Below are positions 24,389 through 31,242 of a stretch of DNA of 41,986 bases, in pieces. This stretch comes from Magnetococcales bacterium DC0425bin3 (GTDB lineage Bacteria; Pseudomonadota; Magnetococcia; Magnetococcales; DC0425bin3): the NCBI GenBank assembly GCA_002753665.1, contig PEAP01000017.1, positions 1-41,986 of the forward strand, given 5' to 3'. A model generated the notes under the pieces. That model was not told where the DNA came from. It saw only the letters and a program-made list of their open reading frames with translations, and ran no database searches. Numbering within the stretch: the first letter of the stretch is position 1; each line of letters opens with the position of its first letter. The translations under genes were made by a program, and so were the position numbers.

Positions 24389-24727
24389 ATGGATACTGAG
24401 CTCGGCAACCCCAAGGTGCGGGGTCCCCAGGAGGCGGTGGCCAAGGGCAGCATGGTCACCATCAAGACGATGGTCAAACATCCGATGGAAAGTGGTCTGC
24501 GCAAGGACAAGGATACCGGTCAGACCATTCCTGCCTATTTCATCCAGAAGGTGGAGGCCACTTATCTGGGGCAGCCGGTGATGAAGGCCGAATGGACCGG
24601 CGCGGTCTCGCGCAACCCGTTTTTCAGCTTCAACCTCAAGGCCACCGCCACCGGTCCGGTGGTGGTGACCTGGACCGACAACCAAGGCGGTACCTGGAAT
24701 GACAAGACGGAGCTGAAGGTGATGTGA
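24389..24727 (+). CDS. soxZ: Sulfur-carrier partner SoxZ
   Basis: A 112-residue protein with the SoxZ signatures VTIKTMVKHPMESGLRKD and YFIQKVEATYLGQPV, followed by the ENPFF-like NPFFSFNLKA and the GPVVVTWTDNQG strand. It has no signal peptide, as expected for a partner that rides through the Tat system with SoxY. It forms the heterodimer that presents the SoxY C-terminal cysteine arm to Sox enzymes. GGAGG at 24374-24378 lies 10 bases before ATG 24389. An earlier ATG at 24382 stops within five codons. A strong hairpin 30 bases after the stop marks the operon end. Confidence 0.94.
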   Translation: MDTELGNPKVRGPQEAVAKGSMVTIKTMVKHPMESGLRKDKDTGQTIPAYFIQKVEATYLGQPVMKAEWTGAVSRNPFFSFNLKATATGPVVVTWTDNQGGTWNDKTELKVM

Positions 24728-24757
24728 CTCCGGCCCGAACCGAGGTGAGCAGGACTG

Positions 24758-24789
24758 CCGCCCGACCCGGAATGCTCCGGGTCGGGCGG
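24758..24789 (+). terminator. Terminator of soxYZ
   Basis: Arms CCGCCCGACCCGG (24758-24770) and CCGGGTCGGGCGG (24777-24789) form a perfect 13-bp stem with a 6-base loop; only a short TTTT follows at some distance. Its position 30 bases after soxZ fits transcription termination. Confidence 0.75.
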
Positions 24790-24855
24790 TGGCTTTTGGC
24801 ATTCCTGGCGATAGTTCCTTTTCATCCTCCGTGGACGGGTGGACAATTAGCGGAT

Positions 24856-24897
24856 CAAATCTGTCCATCGGGTACCAGAGCAAATCTGTCCATCGGG
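24856..24897. repeat. 17-bp direct repeat, period 25, before the alpha/beta hydrolase gene
   Basis: CAAATCTGTCCATCGGG occurs at 24856-24872 and again at 24881-24897. The second copy runs into the GGGGAGG ribosome binding site of the next gene. Spacing of 25 bases is about two and a half helical turns. It may be a paired operator, a leader-RNA element or a slippage duplication. Confidence 0.9.
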
Positions 24898-24905
24898 GAG
24901 GTCTT

Positions 24906-25775
24906 GTGATCGACTGGATCGAAAAGAGCCTGCGGGGTCGCCATGTGGTGGATGCCCTGTTCTATGATCTCACCGCCTTGAGCCCCCTGGAGATGGCCCA
25001 GGTTCACGATGCATCGGAAGGGGCTCTGCTGGTGATCCTGCCCGGGCGGGAGCAGGGGCACATCCCGGTGTTCGAAAATGTCGCCGGCCTGCTGGCTTCC
25101 CCCTACAGCCGCGTGGATACGGCGGTCATCGCCGGGGTGGGCAGCAGCGGGGTCGGCACTGCGGCCCTGTCCCGGGTGGTCGCCAATGCCCTGGATCGCC
25201 CGGTGGTGGGCATCGTTTCCAGCCATGGCTGGCGGGAGCTGTTGGGGGAGGGGATCGAGGGGATGTTTTCCTTCAACCCCCTGGACCGTCTGGAGCGAAC
25301 CTCCCGATTCGTCACCGGGTTCTGGCGGGAAATGACCCGGGAATTTTTTTGGGGCCGGCTGGTGCGCTTTCACCCCGGCGCCCATCATCTGGAAGGGATC
25401 GCCGAATCTGAGACCCTGCTGGAATTGCTGCGCAAGCACCAGTCCGGCCTCAAGGTCCTGGTGGGACACAGCAAGGGCAGCCTGGCCATCGCCAATGCCC
25501 TCTTCGGGCTGCGGGAGGAGGGTGGTATTCATAACACCGGGATCCATGTGGTCACCCTGGGCTGTGGGGTCAACGTGCCGGAAGAATACCGCCACCTGCA
25601 CCAGTTTCTGGGCACCCTGGATCCCCTCGGGATTGCCAATACCACCGCCAAGGGGGACAATTGGCACAACATCCACTGGGTTTGGTTCAAGGGGCATGAC
25701 CTGAACCCCTTCAACCGCCTCCATCTGCCGGTGGGTCCCATTCTGGAGCGGCTCAAGGCTGCCTTGGCCCTGTGA
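24906..25775 (+). CDS. Alpha/beta-hydrolase-like protein, specificity unknown
   Basis: A 289-residue protein. The nucleophile elbow is VGHSKGSLAIANAL with Ser189. A candidate acid lies in FLGTLDPLG and a candidate His in FKGHDLNPFNRLHLP near the C-terminus. No signal peptide is seen, so it is probably cytoplasmic. GTG at 24906 is chosen because GGGGAGG stands a few bases upstream; an open frame extends to 24789 but would read through the sox terminator and the direct repeat. The N-terminal region (about 1-120) is not one I recognise in a named esterase family. Its link to the sox genes is only positional, as a terminator separates them. Confidence 0.6.
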   Translation: MIDWIEKSLRGRHVVDALFYDLTALSPLEMAQVHDASEGALLVILPGREQGHIPVFENVAGLLASPYSRVDTAVIAGVGSSGVGTAALSRVVANALDRPVVGIVSSHGWRELLGEGIEGMFSFNPLDRLERTSRFVTGFWREMTREFFWGRLVRFHPGAHHLEGIAESETLLELLRKHQSGLKVLVGHSKGSLAIANALFGLREEGGIHNTGIHVVTLGCGVNVPEEYRHLHQFLGTLDPLGIANTTAKGDNWHNIHWVWFKGHDLNPFNRLHLPVGPILERLKAALAL

Positions 25776-26035
25776 CGCCCGTGCCCGGGGCGGTCCGCCC
25801 TTGGGGGGATAAAAATTTATTGTGGCGTGTCCTTTTTGGATAACCTATTGATGACATGTGGATAAACTGTCAAATCGTCCGTCGTGCCCAGCCCGATGCC
25901 GCCGTGGGGCAAGAGGGGGCTTCTTTTGTAAATCTCGATGTGGTTCAATTGGACATGGGCTGACGGAGCAGCGCAGACTTACGTCAGGGACGGAGGTCGG
26001 AAGGTCGCGGCTTTTTCCCTTGAAGGAGTATGTCC
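25776..26035. other. Gene-free region upstream of the Sel1 lipoprotein
   Basis: No gene is seen in these 260 bases. There is one perfect DnaA-box-like TGTGGATAA (25857-25865), flanked by TGACA (25852-25856) and TGTCA (25868-25872), a small interrupted palindrome. The AT-rich stretch 25808-25870 is the most likely promoter area. GGAG (26025-26028) is the ribosome binding site for ATG 26036. Confidence 0.4.
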
Positions 26036-28246
26036 ATGAAAGGCTCCAAGGTGTTCCTCGCCAGCGTGACCGGCTCGATACTGTTGAGTGGCTGCGTCTT
26101 CACCCAGAAACTTTCCAGCTGGTTCGGTTCGGATCCCCAGAACAGCCAGCAGCAGCCGGCCCCGATGCAGACTGTGGCGGCTCCGGAGGAGGTGGTGGGC
26201 TTTCCCTCGGGCCTTGAGGGTGACGCCCATGGGCCGGTGCTGGCCCGGGCGGACGCGGTCCAGGGCCTGGTGGTGGCGCAGGATGAACCCAGGGGGGCCT
26301 TGCAGGATGATAGTCAGGCCCTCAACTGGTTCCGGCGCGCCGCCGAGAAGGGCGATGCGGCCGCCCAGTATGCCGTGGGCTACCTGTATGCCAACGGCCG
26401 CGGAGCGCCCCGGGACGACATCGAGGCGGCCCGCTGGTTCCGGCTGGCGGCCGACCAGGGGGATACCGAGGCCCAGTATGCCCTGGGTTTCATGTTTGCC
26501 ACGGGGCGCGGCGGGCTGAAGGACGATTGGGAGGCGGTGCGCTGGTTCCGGCTGGCCGCCGGGCTGGGCAGCGTGCGGGCCAGGAATGCCCTGGGCTACA
26601 TGTTCGCCAACGGCCGTGGGGTGGCCCGCAACGATGTCGAGGCGGCCAGGTGGTACCGGCTGGGGGCCGAGTCGGGGGATCCGGACGGGCAGGTGGGTTT
26701 GGGGGCCTTGTACGCCAGCGGCCGCGGGGTGCGTCAGGATTACCAGGAAGCGGCCCGGTGGTTTCGCCAGGCGGCCGGGAAGGGACATCCCCAGGCCCAG
26801 GCCAATCTGGGCATGATGTTCGCCCAGGGCAAGGGAGTGACCCGCAACGACGCCGAGGCCGTGGCCTGGTATCAACAGGCGGCGGTGCGCGGGGATGACC
26901 AGGGTCAGATGGGCCTGGGGCTGATGTATGCCGATGGTCGCGGCGTGGAGCGCAATGAGGGGGAGGCCTTCCGCTGGCTGCGCCAGGCGGCCAGGGCGGG
27001 CAATCCGTCCGCCCAGTATCAGGTGGGCATGATGCTGGCCCGGGGCGTGGAGTTCGATGGTGCCCAGCCCTATGCTCCCAATGTCACCATGGTGACCTCT
27101 CCCACGGCCGCCACGCCCTATCTGAATCGGCCCGCCGACTATCGGGGAGGCCCGGAAGGGGTGGTCTGGGCCAAGGGCAGAGAGCCGGATCGCGGTCCCC
27201 AGTGGATCGACCCCAAGCTGCTGGAGAAATACCGGACGGCCGCCGAGGCCGGGGATGCCCTGGCCCAAACCAATCTGGCCATTCTCCATGCCAAGGGACA
27301 GGGCACCCAGGACGAGCAGGAGGCGGTCAAGTGGTTCCGCAAGGCGGCGGAGCAAGGGGTGCCCAAGGCCCGCTATGGCCTGGGGGTGCTGTTCGCCCGT
27401 GGCCAGGGCGTGCCCAAGAATCTTGAAAAGGCCGTGGAGCTGTTCCAGCAGGCCGCCGTGAACGGCGATGTCGATGCCCAATATGCCCTGGGTTACATGC
27501 AGGCCCTGGGGCAGGGGGTGCCGCAGAATGATGCCGAGGCCTTGCGCTGGTTCCGCGCCGCCGCCGAGCAGGGGCACAAGGAGGCCCAGTTCAACCTGGG
27601 TTCCATGTATGCCAACGGGCAGCGGGTGCCGCGGGACTTTGTCGAGGCCTACAAGTGGCACAATATTGCCGCCACCCTGGGACATCCCCGGGCGCCCCTG
27701 GCGCGCAACGAGGTGGCCGAGATGATGAGCATGGCCCAGATCAGCGCCGGGCAGCGCCTGAGCCGCGAATGGGAACAGGGACGCCGTAATCAGGTCAACC
27801 TGACCGCCGCCGCGACCATGGTCCCGCCCCCGGCCACGGCCGACCTGACCCTGCAGCAAACCGTGACCCCCGGCTCGCCGCCGGCCGCCGCCCCGCCGGC
27901 TCCTGTCGCGGCGGTGGCCCAGACTTCGGCTCCTGCTGCGGCTCCCGCTCCTGCCGCGGCGGCGGCCCAGACTTCGGCTCCTGCTGCGGCTCCCGCTCTT
28001 GCCGCGGTTGCGGCCCAGACTCCGGCTCCTGCTGTATCGCCGGCTTCTGCGGCAGCGCCTGCCACGGCCCCTGCCAAGGCTGCAGCCCAGGCTCCAGCGC
28101 CTGCCACGGCCCCTCCTGCCAAGGCCGCAGCCCAGACTTCAGCTCCTGCCGCGACTGCGGCACAACCCCCGACCGCTGCTGCGGCTCCGGCCCAGGAGGC
28201 GTCTGGAGAGACTGGTTTGGAAGTCGCTCCCCTGGGAGCGCTTTGA
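26036..28246 (+). CDS. Sel1-repeat lipoprotein with Ala/Pro-rich C-terminal tail
   Basis: A 736-residue protein. A lipoprotein signal with lipobox LLSGC (Cys at about 22) predicts outer- or inner-membrane anchoring in the periplasm. From about residue 92 there are around twelve Sel1-like repeats of 36 residues (pattern AxWFRxAAxxGxxxAQxxLGxMYAxGRGVxxD), broken at about 340-390 by a Pro/Thr-rich linker. Residues from about 600 to 730 are Ala/Pro/Gln low complexity with a 48-bp DNA repeat. Sel1 solenoids mediate protein-protein contacts in envelope and signalling complexes. ATG 26036 is chosen over 26030 because GGAG is seven bases upstream. A bidirectional terminator follows. The partner is unknown. 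Confidence 0.85.
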   Translation: MKGSKVFLASVTGSILLSGCVFTQKLSSWFGSDPQNSQQQPAPMQTVAAPEEVVGFPSGLEGDAHGPVLARADAVQGLVVAQDEPRGALQDDSQALNWFRRAAEKGDAAAQYAVGYLYANGRGAPRDDIEAARWFRLAADQGDTEAQYALGFMFATGRGGLKDDWEAVRWFRLAAGLGSVRARNALGYMFANGRGVARNDVEAARWYRLGAESGDPDGQVGLGALYASGRGVRQDYQEAARWFRQAAGKGHPQAQANLGMMFAQGKGVTRNDAEAVAWYQQAAVRGDDQGQMGLGLMYADGRGVERNEGEAFRWLRQAARAGNPSAQYQVGMMLARGVEFDGAQPYAPNVTMVTSPTAATPYLNRPADYRGGPEGVVWAKGREPDRGPQWIDPKLLEKYRTAAEAGDALAQTNLAILHAKGQGTQDEQEAVKWFRKAAEQGVPKARYGLGVLFARGQGVPKNLEKAVELFQQAAVNGDVDAQYALGYMQALGQGVPQNDAEALRWFRAAAEQGHKEAQFNLGSMYANGQRVPRDFVEAYKWHNIAATLGHPRAPLARNEVAEMMSMAQISAGQRLSREWEQGRRNQVNLTAAATMVPPPATADLTLQQTVTPGSPPAAAPPAPVAAVAQTSAPAAAPAPAAAAAQTSAPAAAPALAAVAAQTPAPAVSPASAAAPATAPAKAAAQAPAPATAPPAKAAAQTSAPAATAAQPPTAAAAPAQEASGETGLEVAPLGAL
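27917..28030 (+). repeat. 48-bp tandem repeat in the Ala/Pro tail
   Basis: Units begin GCCCAGACTTCGGCTCC at 27917 and at 27965, and a diverged third copy begins at 28013. Each encodes AQTSAPAAAPAPAAAA-like residues. The period is a multiple of three, so copy-number change would alter tail length without shifting frame. Confidence 0.8.
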
Positions 28247-28268
28247 AAGCTTGGCGCGGTTTTTTGGG

Positions 28269-28315
28269 TTTGAAACACGAAGGGCGGCCACTTGGGCCGC
28301 CCTTCGTGTTTCAAA
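28269..28315. terminator. Bidirectional terminator, 21-bp perfect stem
   Basis: Arms at 28269-28289 and 28295-28315 are perfectly complementary over 21 bases, with loop ACTTG. The core is GAAGGGCGGCC and the outer edge is A/T rich, giving U-rich tails in both directions. It lies between the convergent Sel1 and TauE/Usp genes and would end both transcripts. Confidence 0.92.
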
Positions 28316-28328
28316 TGTCGAACAAAAC

Positions 28329-30266
28329 TCACCCCCCCTTGACCACGAACACCGCGCAGGAAGTGCCATTGAGGATGCGCTCGGTGGTGCTGCCCACCAG
28401 AATCCGTTCCAGACCGGTGAGGCCGTGGCTACCCACCACGATCAGGTCGGCGTTCTGCTCCTGGACCATCTCGATGATTTTGGCGTCGGGGCGTCCGGTC
28501 ATCACCCGGCCGGAGACGGTGAGGCCTTCGACCCGCAACTGATTGACGACCCGATTGACCACCTGATCGGCCGCAACCCGCTGGCCGGCGCTGGCATCCG
28601 GTTCGATCACGGTGACCACCGTGAGGGGGGCTTTCAATGACCGGGCCAGATGGCCGGCGGTGACGGCTGCCCGGTCGGCATGACGGGAACCGTCGGTGGC
28701 GATCACGATGTGGCGACCTTCGATATGGGCCGCCCGGGGCACCACCAGCACATTGCAGGCCGCGCCGCCGATCACATTGGCCGTGGCATGGCCGAGCATC
28801 ATGCGGGCGAGTCCTCGCCGTCCGCGGCGTCCCATGACGATGACATCCGCGGTCAGGCGTTCGGCCATGGTGAGGATTTCCCGATCCACAATCTGCCCAT
28901 GAACCACATGGGTCTCGCAGGCCACCCCGCGGGAGGAGGCTTCGCGATCGATGCCGTCCAGATGGGTCTGGGCGCGGTACATCTCCTGTTTGAGGATCGA
29001 TTCGCCCAGCCCTTCATGTTCGACACCGCTGGCCACCAGACTCATCACATGCATGCGGGCACCGCATTTTTCCGCCACGCCGATGGCCTCCCGCACGGCG
29101 GCGGCGCTGAATTCCGAGCCATCGCTGGCCAGGAGGAACCGACCCATGCGTCCCAGGGAGGACAAGGGCCGGGCTTCCGCATCCGGCGCGATGCGAACCA
29201 TGGCGGCGGCCTCGGCCGCGGCCAGACGGTGCGTGCGGATGCCCCGGTAGAGAGCCTGCAGAATCATCACCGCCCCGAACAGCAGGGCAAATCCCAATGT
29301 CCCATCGCCGATTCGGTTCAACAGGGTCATGGTAGACTGTGCCATGGGCTCCAGGGTGCCCAATTGGGACAGATAGCCGGGGATGTAGAAGAAGCGGCTC
29401 ACCAGCACCAGCAGCATGATGGCGGCCATCACGAACTTGACTACATAATCCTTCACATAGGTGGTGCCGATGGCGCCAATCTGGATGCCGAACAGGGACC
29501 CGGCCAGGATGATCATGGACAGCCGGATGTCCACCGCCCCCTCCAGGGCATAGAGGATGGAACCGCCCATGCCCATGACGAAGGCGATCACCAGCTCGGT
29601 GGCGCTGGCCATCAGGGCCGACAGGCCGATGAAGTACATCATGGCCGGCACGCCGATGAAGCCGCCCACCGCGATGGTGGCCGCCAACATGCCGGTGGCC
29701 ATGCCCAGGGGAGCCAGGACCAGGAAGGATATTTTGGCGTCGATGGACTTGAAGTGGATCATGGTGCCTGGAATATGCAGACGGCGCACCCAGCGGGCCA
29801 GGGCCGGGAGTTCCTCCGGCCGGGGTCGGGATTGGCTGCTGCCGCGTTGTTCCCGCAGACCGTCCCGCAGGACCAGGCCACCGACGATGGCCAGCACCAC
29901 CACGAACACGATGGACACATACAGGTTGGTGCCCACCGGGCCGAAGGCGGCGCGGATGTCCACCATGACGTTCTTGCCGATCAGGACGCCGGTTTCGGCG
30001 AACAGGCCCATCACCACGCCGAGCTTGACATCCACCTGGCCATATTTATTGCGTTTGTAGGCTCCCACCAGGGCTTTGGGGAACTTGTGGGCCATGTTGC
30101 TGGCCACGGCCACGATGGCCGGCACTCCCATGGTCATCATGGCCGGGGTCAGGACAAAGGCTCCGCCCGAGCCGATGAAGCCGCTGACCATGCCCCCGAC
30201 AAAGCCCACCAGGAACAGGATCAAGGTGGAGGAGGTCGTCAACTCGATGAATTGTATGGATTCCAT
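28329..30266 (-). CDS. TauE/SafE sulfite-exporter-like permease fused to two UspA domains
   Basis: A 645-residue fusion. Residues 1-350 are a TauE/SafE (DUF81) permease with about eight or nine helices and the signature GFVGGMVSGFIGSGGAFVLTP near the start, repeated in the second half as LAATIAVGGFIGVPAMMY. Two universal stress protein domains follow, at about 373-515 and 518-645. The second has the canonical ATP-binding pattern GSHGLTGLERILVGST; the first reads GRRGRRGLARMMLGHA, lacking the final Ser/Thr. TauE proteins export sulfite or other sulfonate-derived anions, which fits a genome making sulfite by sulfur oxidation. The Usp pair may sense nucleotides and gate transport (inference). 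It is the last gene of a three-gene operon ending at the 28269-28315 terminator. Confidence 0.88.
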   Translation of the reverse strand: MESIQFIELTTSSTLILFLVGFVGGMVSGFIGSGGAFVLTPAMMTMGVPAIVAVASNMAHKFPKALVGAYKRNKYGQVDVKLGVVMGLFAETGVLIGKNVMVDIRAAFGPVGTNLYVSIVFVVVLAIVGGLVLRDGLREQRGSSQSRPRPEELPALARWVRRLHIPGTMIHFKSIDAKISFLVLAPLGMATGMLAATIAVGGFIGVPAMMYFIGLSALMASATELVIAFVMGMGGSILYALEGAVDIRLSMIILAGSLFGIQIGAIGTTYVKDYVVKFVMAAIMLLVLVSRFFYIPGYLSQLGTLEPMAQSTMTLLNRIGDGTLGFALLFGAVMILQALYRGIRTHRLAAAEAAAMVRIAPDAEARPLSSLGRMGRFLLASDGSEFSAAAVREAIGVAEKCGARMHVMSLVASGVEHEGLGESILKQEMYRAQTHLDGIDREASSRGVACETHVVHGQIVDREILTMAERLTADVIVMGRRGRRGLARMMLGHATANVIGGAACNVLVVPRAAHIEGRHIVIATDGSRHADRAAVTAGHLARSLKAPLTVVTVIEPDASAGQRVAADQVVNRVVNQLRVEGLTVSGRVMTGRPDAKIIEMVQEQNADLIVVGSHGLTGLERILVGSTTERILNGTSCAVFVVKGG

Positions 30267-30281
30267 GCCGTTTGCCCCGCG

Positions 30282-30539
30282 TTATTTCTTGGCCTTGAGA
30301 CCCATCAGGTCCCAGAATCGCCCGGTGAAAGCGCCATGCACGAAGGAGAAGACCAGGGCGATGCCGATGGGAATCACCACATATCCCTTTTGGCCCTGAT
30401 GGATCAGGGTCGCGTATTCGGTCAACCGGTCGGCGAAGAGATACAGGAGCAGATAGAGGCCGCCGCTGGCCAGGCCGAGAGCGAGGGTGGACAGCAGAAT
30501 GGAGGGTGGACGACCGGTCCCGCCGTGGGGGGGGCTCAT
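30282..30539 (-). CDS. Small two-helix membrane protein
   Basis: An 85-residue protein with two predicted helices (about 13-36 and 51-70) and a basic C-terminus (GLKAKK). It lies 15 bases upstream of the TauE/Usp fusion on the same strand and 25 bases after the Usp-like gene, so it is probably part of that operon and may be an accessory subunit of the permease. AGGAA lies about ten bases before its ATG. I do not recognise a family. Confidence 0.65.
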   Translation of the reverse strand: MSPPHGGTGRPPSILLSTLALGLASGGLYLLLYLFADRLTEYATLIHQGQKGYVVIPIGIALVFSFVHGAFTGRFWDLMGLKAKK

Positions 30540-30564
30540 GGCGCGTGATTCCTTTCGAACAAGT

Positions 30565-31053
30565 CTAGAACAGAACGGTGGAAGGCCAGCTTTTCCAGAG
30601 GCGCAACCAGCGACGGAAGTCTGCGGTCATCGGGTCCGGAATGACCAGGACCTCGACGGACACCGGGTGGCCGGTCAGCAATTGATACCAGAAGGGTGGA
30701 TCCACCAGATTGAAAGTGGCCTGACTGCCGACCACCACCACATCCGCCCCCACGCTCTTGGCCAGGGCCAGGCTGGTGCCGCGCCCCTGGGCGATTTCCA
30801 CCCGGATCTGAACCTCGCAGTCCAGTTTCCGGGCCATGGCGTCCAACCGCATGGCCGCCTGTGTGACCAGTTCCTCGAACAGGTTCCGGGAACCGGACGG
30901 GGGATTGAGATCGAACTCGCGGTCGGTGCCGATTTCGACGATGGTGGCGAGGATCAGCTGATCCCGGCCGGCGAAGCGGATGGCCCGTTGCGCCACCCGT
31001 TCACCCGCCTGGTCCAGGGTTACCAATGCCAGGATGCATCGCGGTGTCTGCAT
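30565..31053 (-). CDS. Universal-stress-protein-like protein
   Basis: A 162-residue protein with a UspA-like alternating beta-alpha order: CILALVTLDQAGERVAQRAIRFA at the start, AAMRLDAMARKLDCEVQIRVEIAQG, and LAKSVGADVVVVGSQATFNLVDP. The glycine-rich ATP motif of UspA (GxxGxxxxxxxxxGS) is not preserved after VVGSQ, so nucleotide binding is doubtful. The C-terminus (RRWLRLWKSWPSTVLF) is an unusual hydrophobic tail. It is the first gene of the operon with the small membrane protein and the TauE/Usp fusion and may interact with the fused Usp domains. Confidence 0.7.
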   Translation of the reverse strand: MQTPRCILALVTLDQAGERVAQRAIRFAGRDQLILATIVEIGTDREFDLNPPSGSRNLFEELVTQAAMRLDAMARKLDCEVQIRVEIAQGRGTSLALAKSVGADVVVVGSQATFNLVDPPFWYQLLTGHPVSVEVLVIPDPMTADFRRWLRLWKSWPSTVLF

Positions 31054-31158
31054 GGAACGCCTTCAACGGATCAGGATGGATTGACCTGGCCGCTGTCATG
31101 GCAGACCGTGGTTAACGGCCGGTGGTCAGGTTCTGATCATGGGGAATTTGAGCGTGGC

Positions 31159-31192
31159 TGTTTGCGGGGTGATTGCTGAGTTATTGCAAACA
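31159..31192. promoter_or_regulatory. Inverted repeat in the divergent Usp/hybrid-kinase gap
   Basis: TGTTTGC (31159-31165) and GCAAACA (31186-31192) are perfect 7-bp arms 20 bases apart, in the 189-base gap between divergent genes and about 50 bases before the kinase start. This spacing suits a dimeric regulator bound on one helix face, but it may be chance. Confidence 0.3.
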
Positions 31193-31242
31193 TGTAACTT
31201 CCAATTGCATGTCGGGTTCGAACTCTGGACGGAGACCCCAGC

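Noticed and set aside
25857-25865. DnaA box as a replication origin
   Set aside because: It is a single box with no cluster, no AT-rich unwinding repeats and no dnaA, parA or rep gene nearby.
25979-27859. Long minus-strand frame opposite the Sel1 repeat gene
   Set aside because: The repeat structure of the sense gene alone explains the periodic antisense translation.
28650-30548. Long plus-strand frame opposite the TauE/Usp gene
   Set aside because: The translation is His/Gln/Gly-rich without hydrophobic structure; the sense strand encodes an obvious permease.
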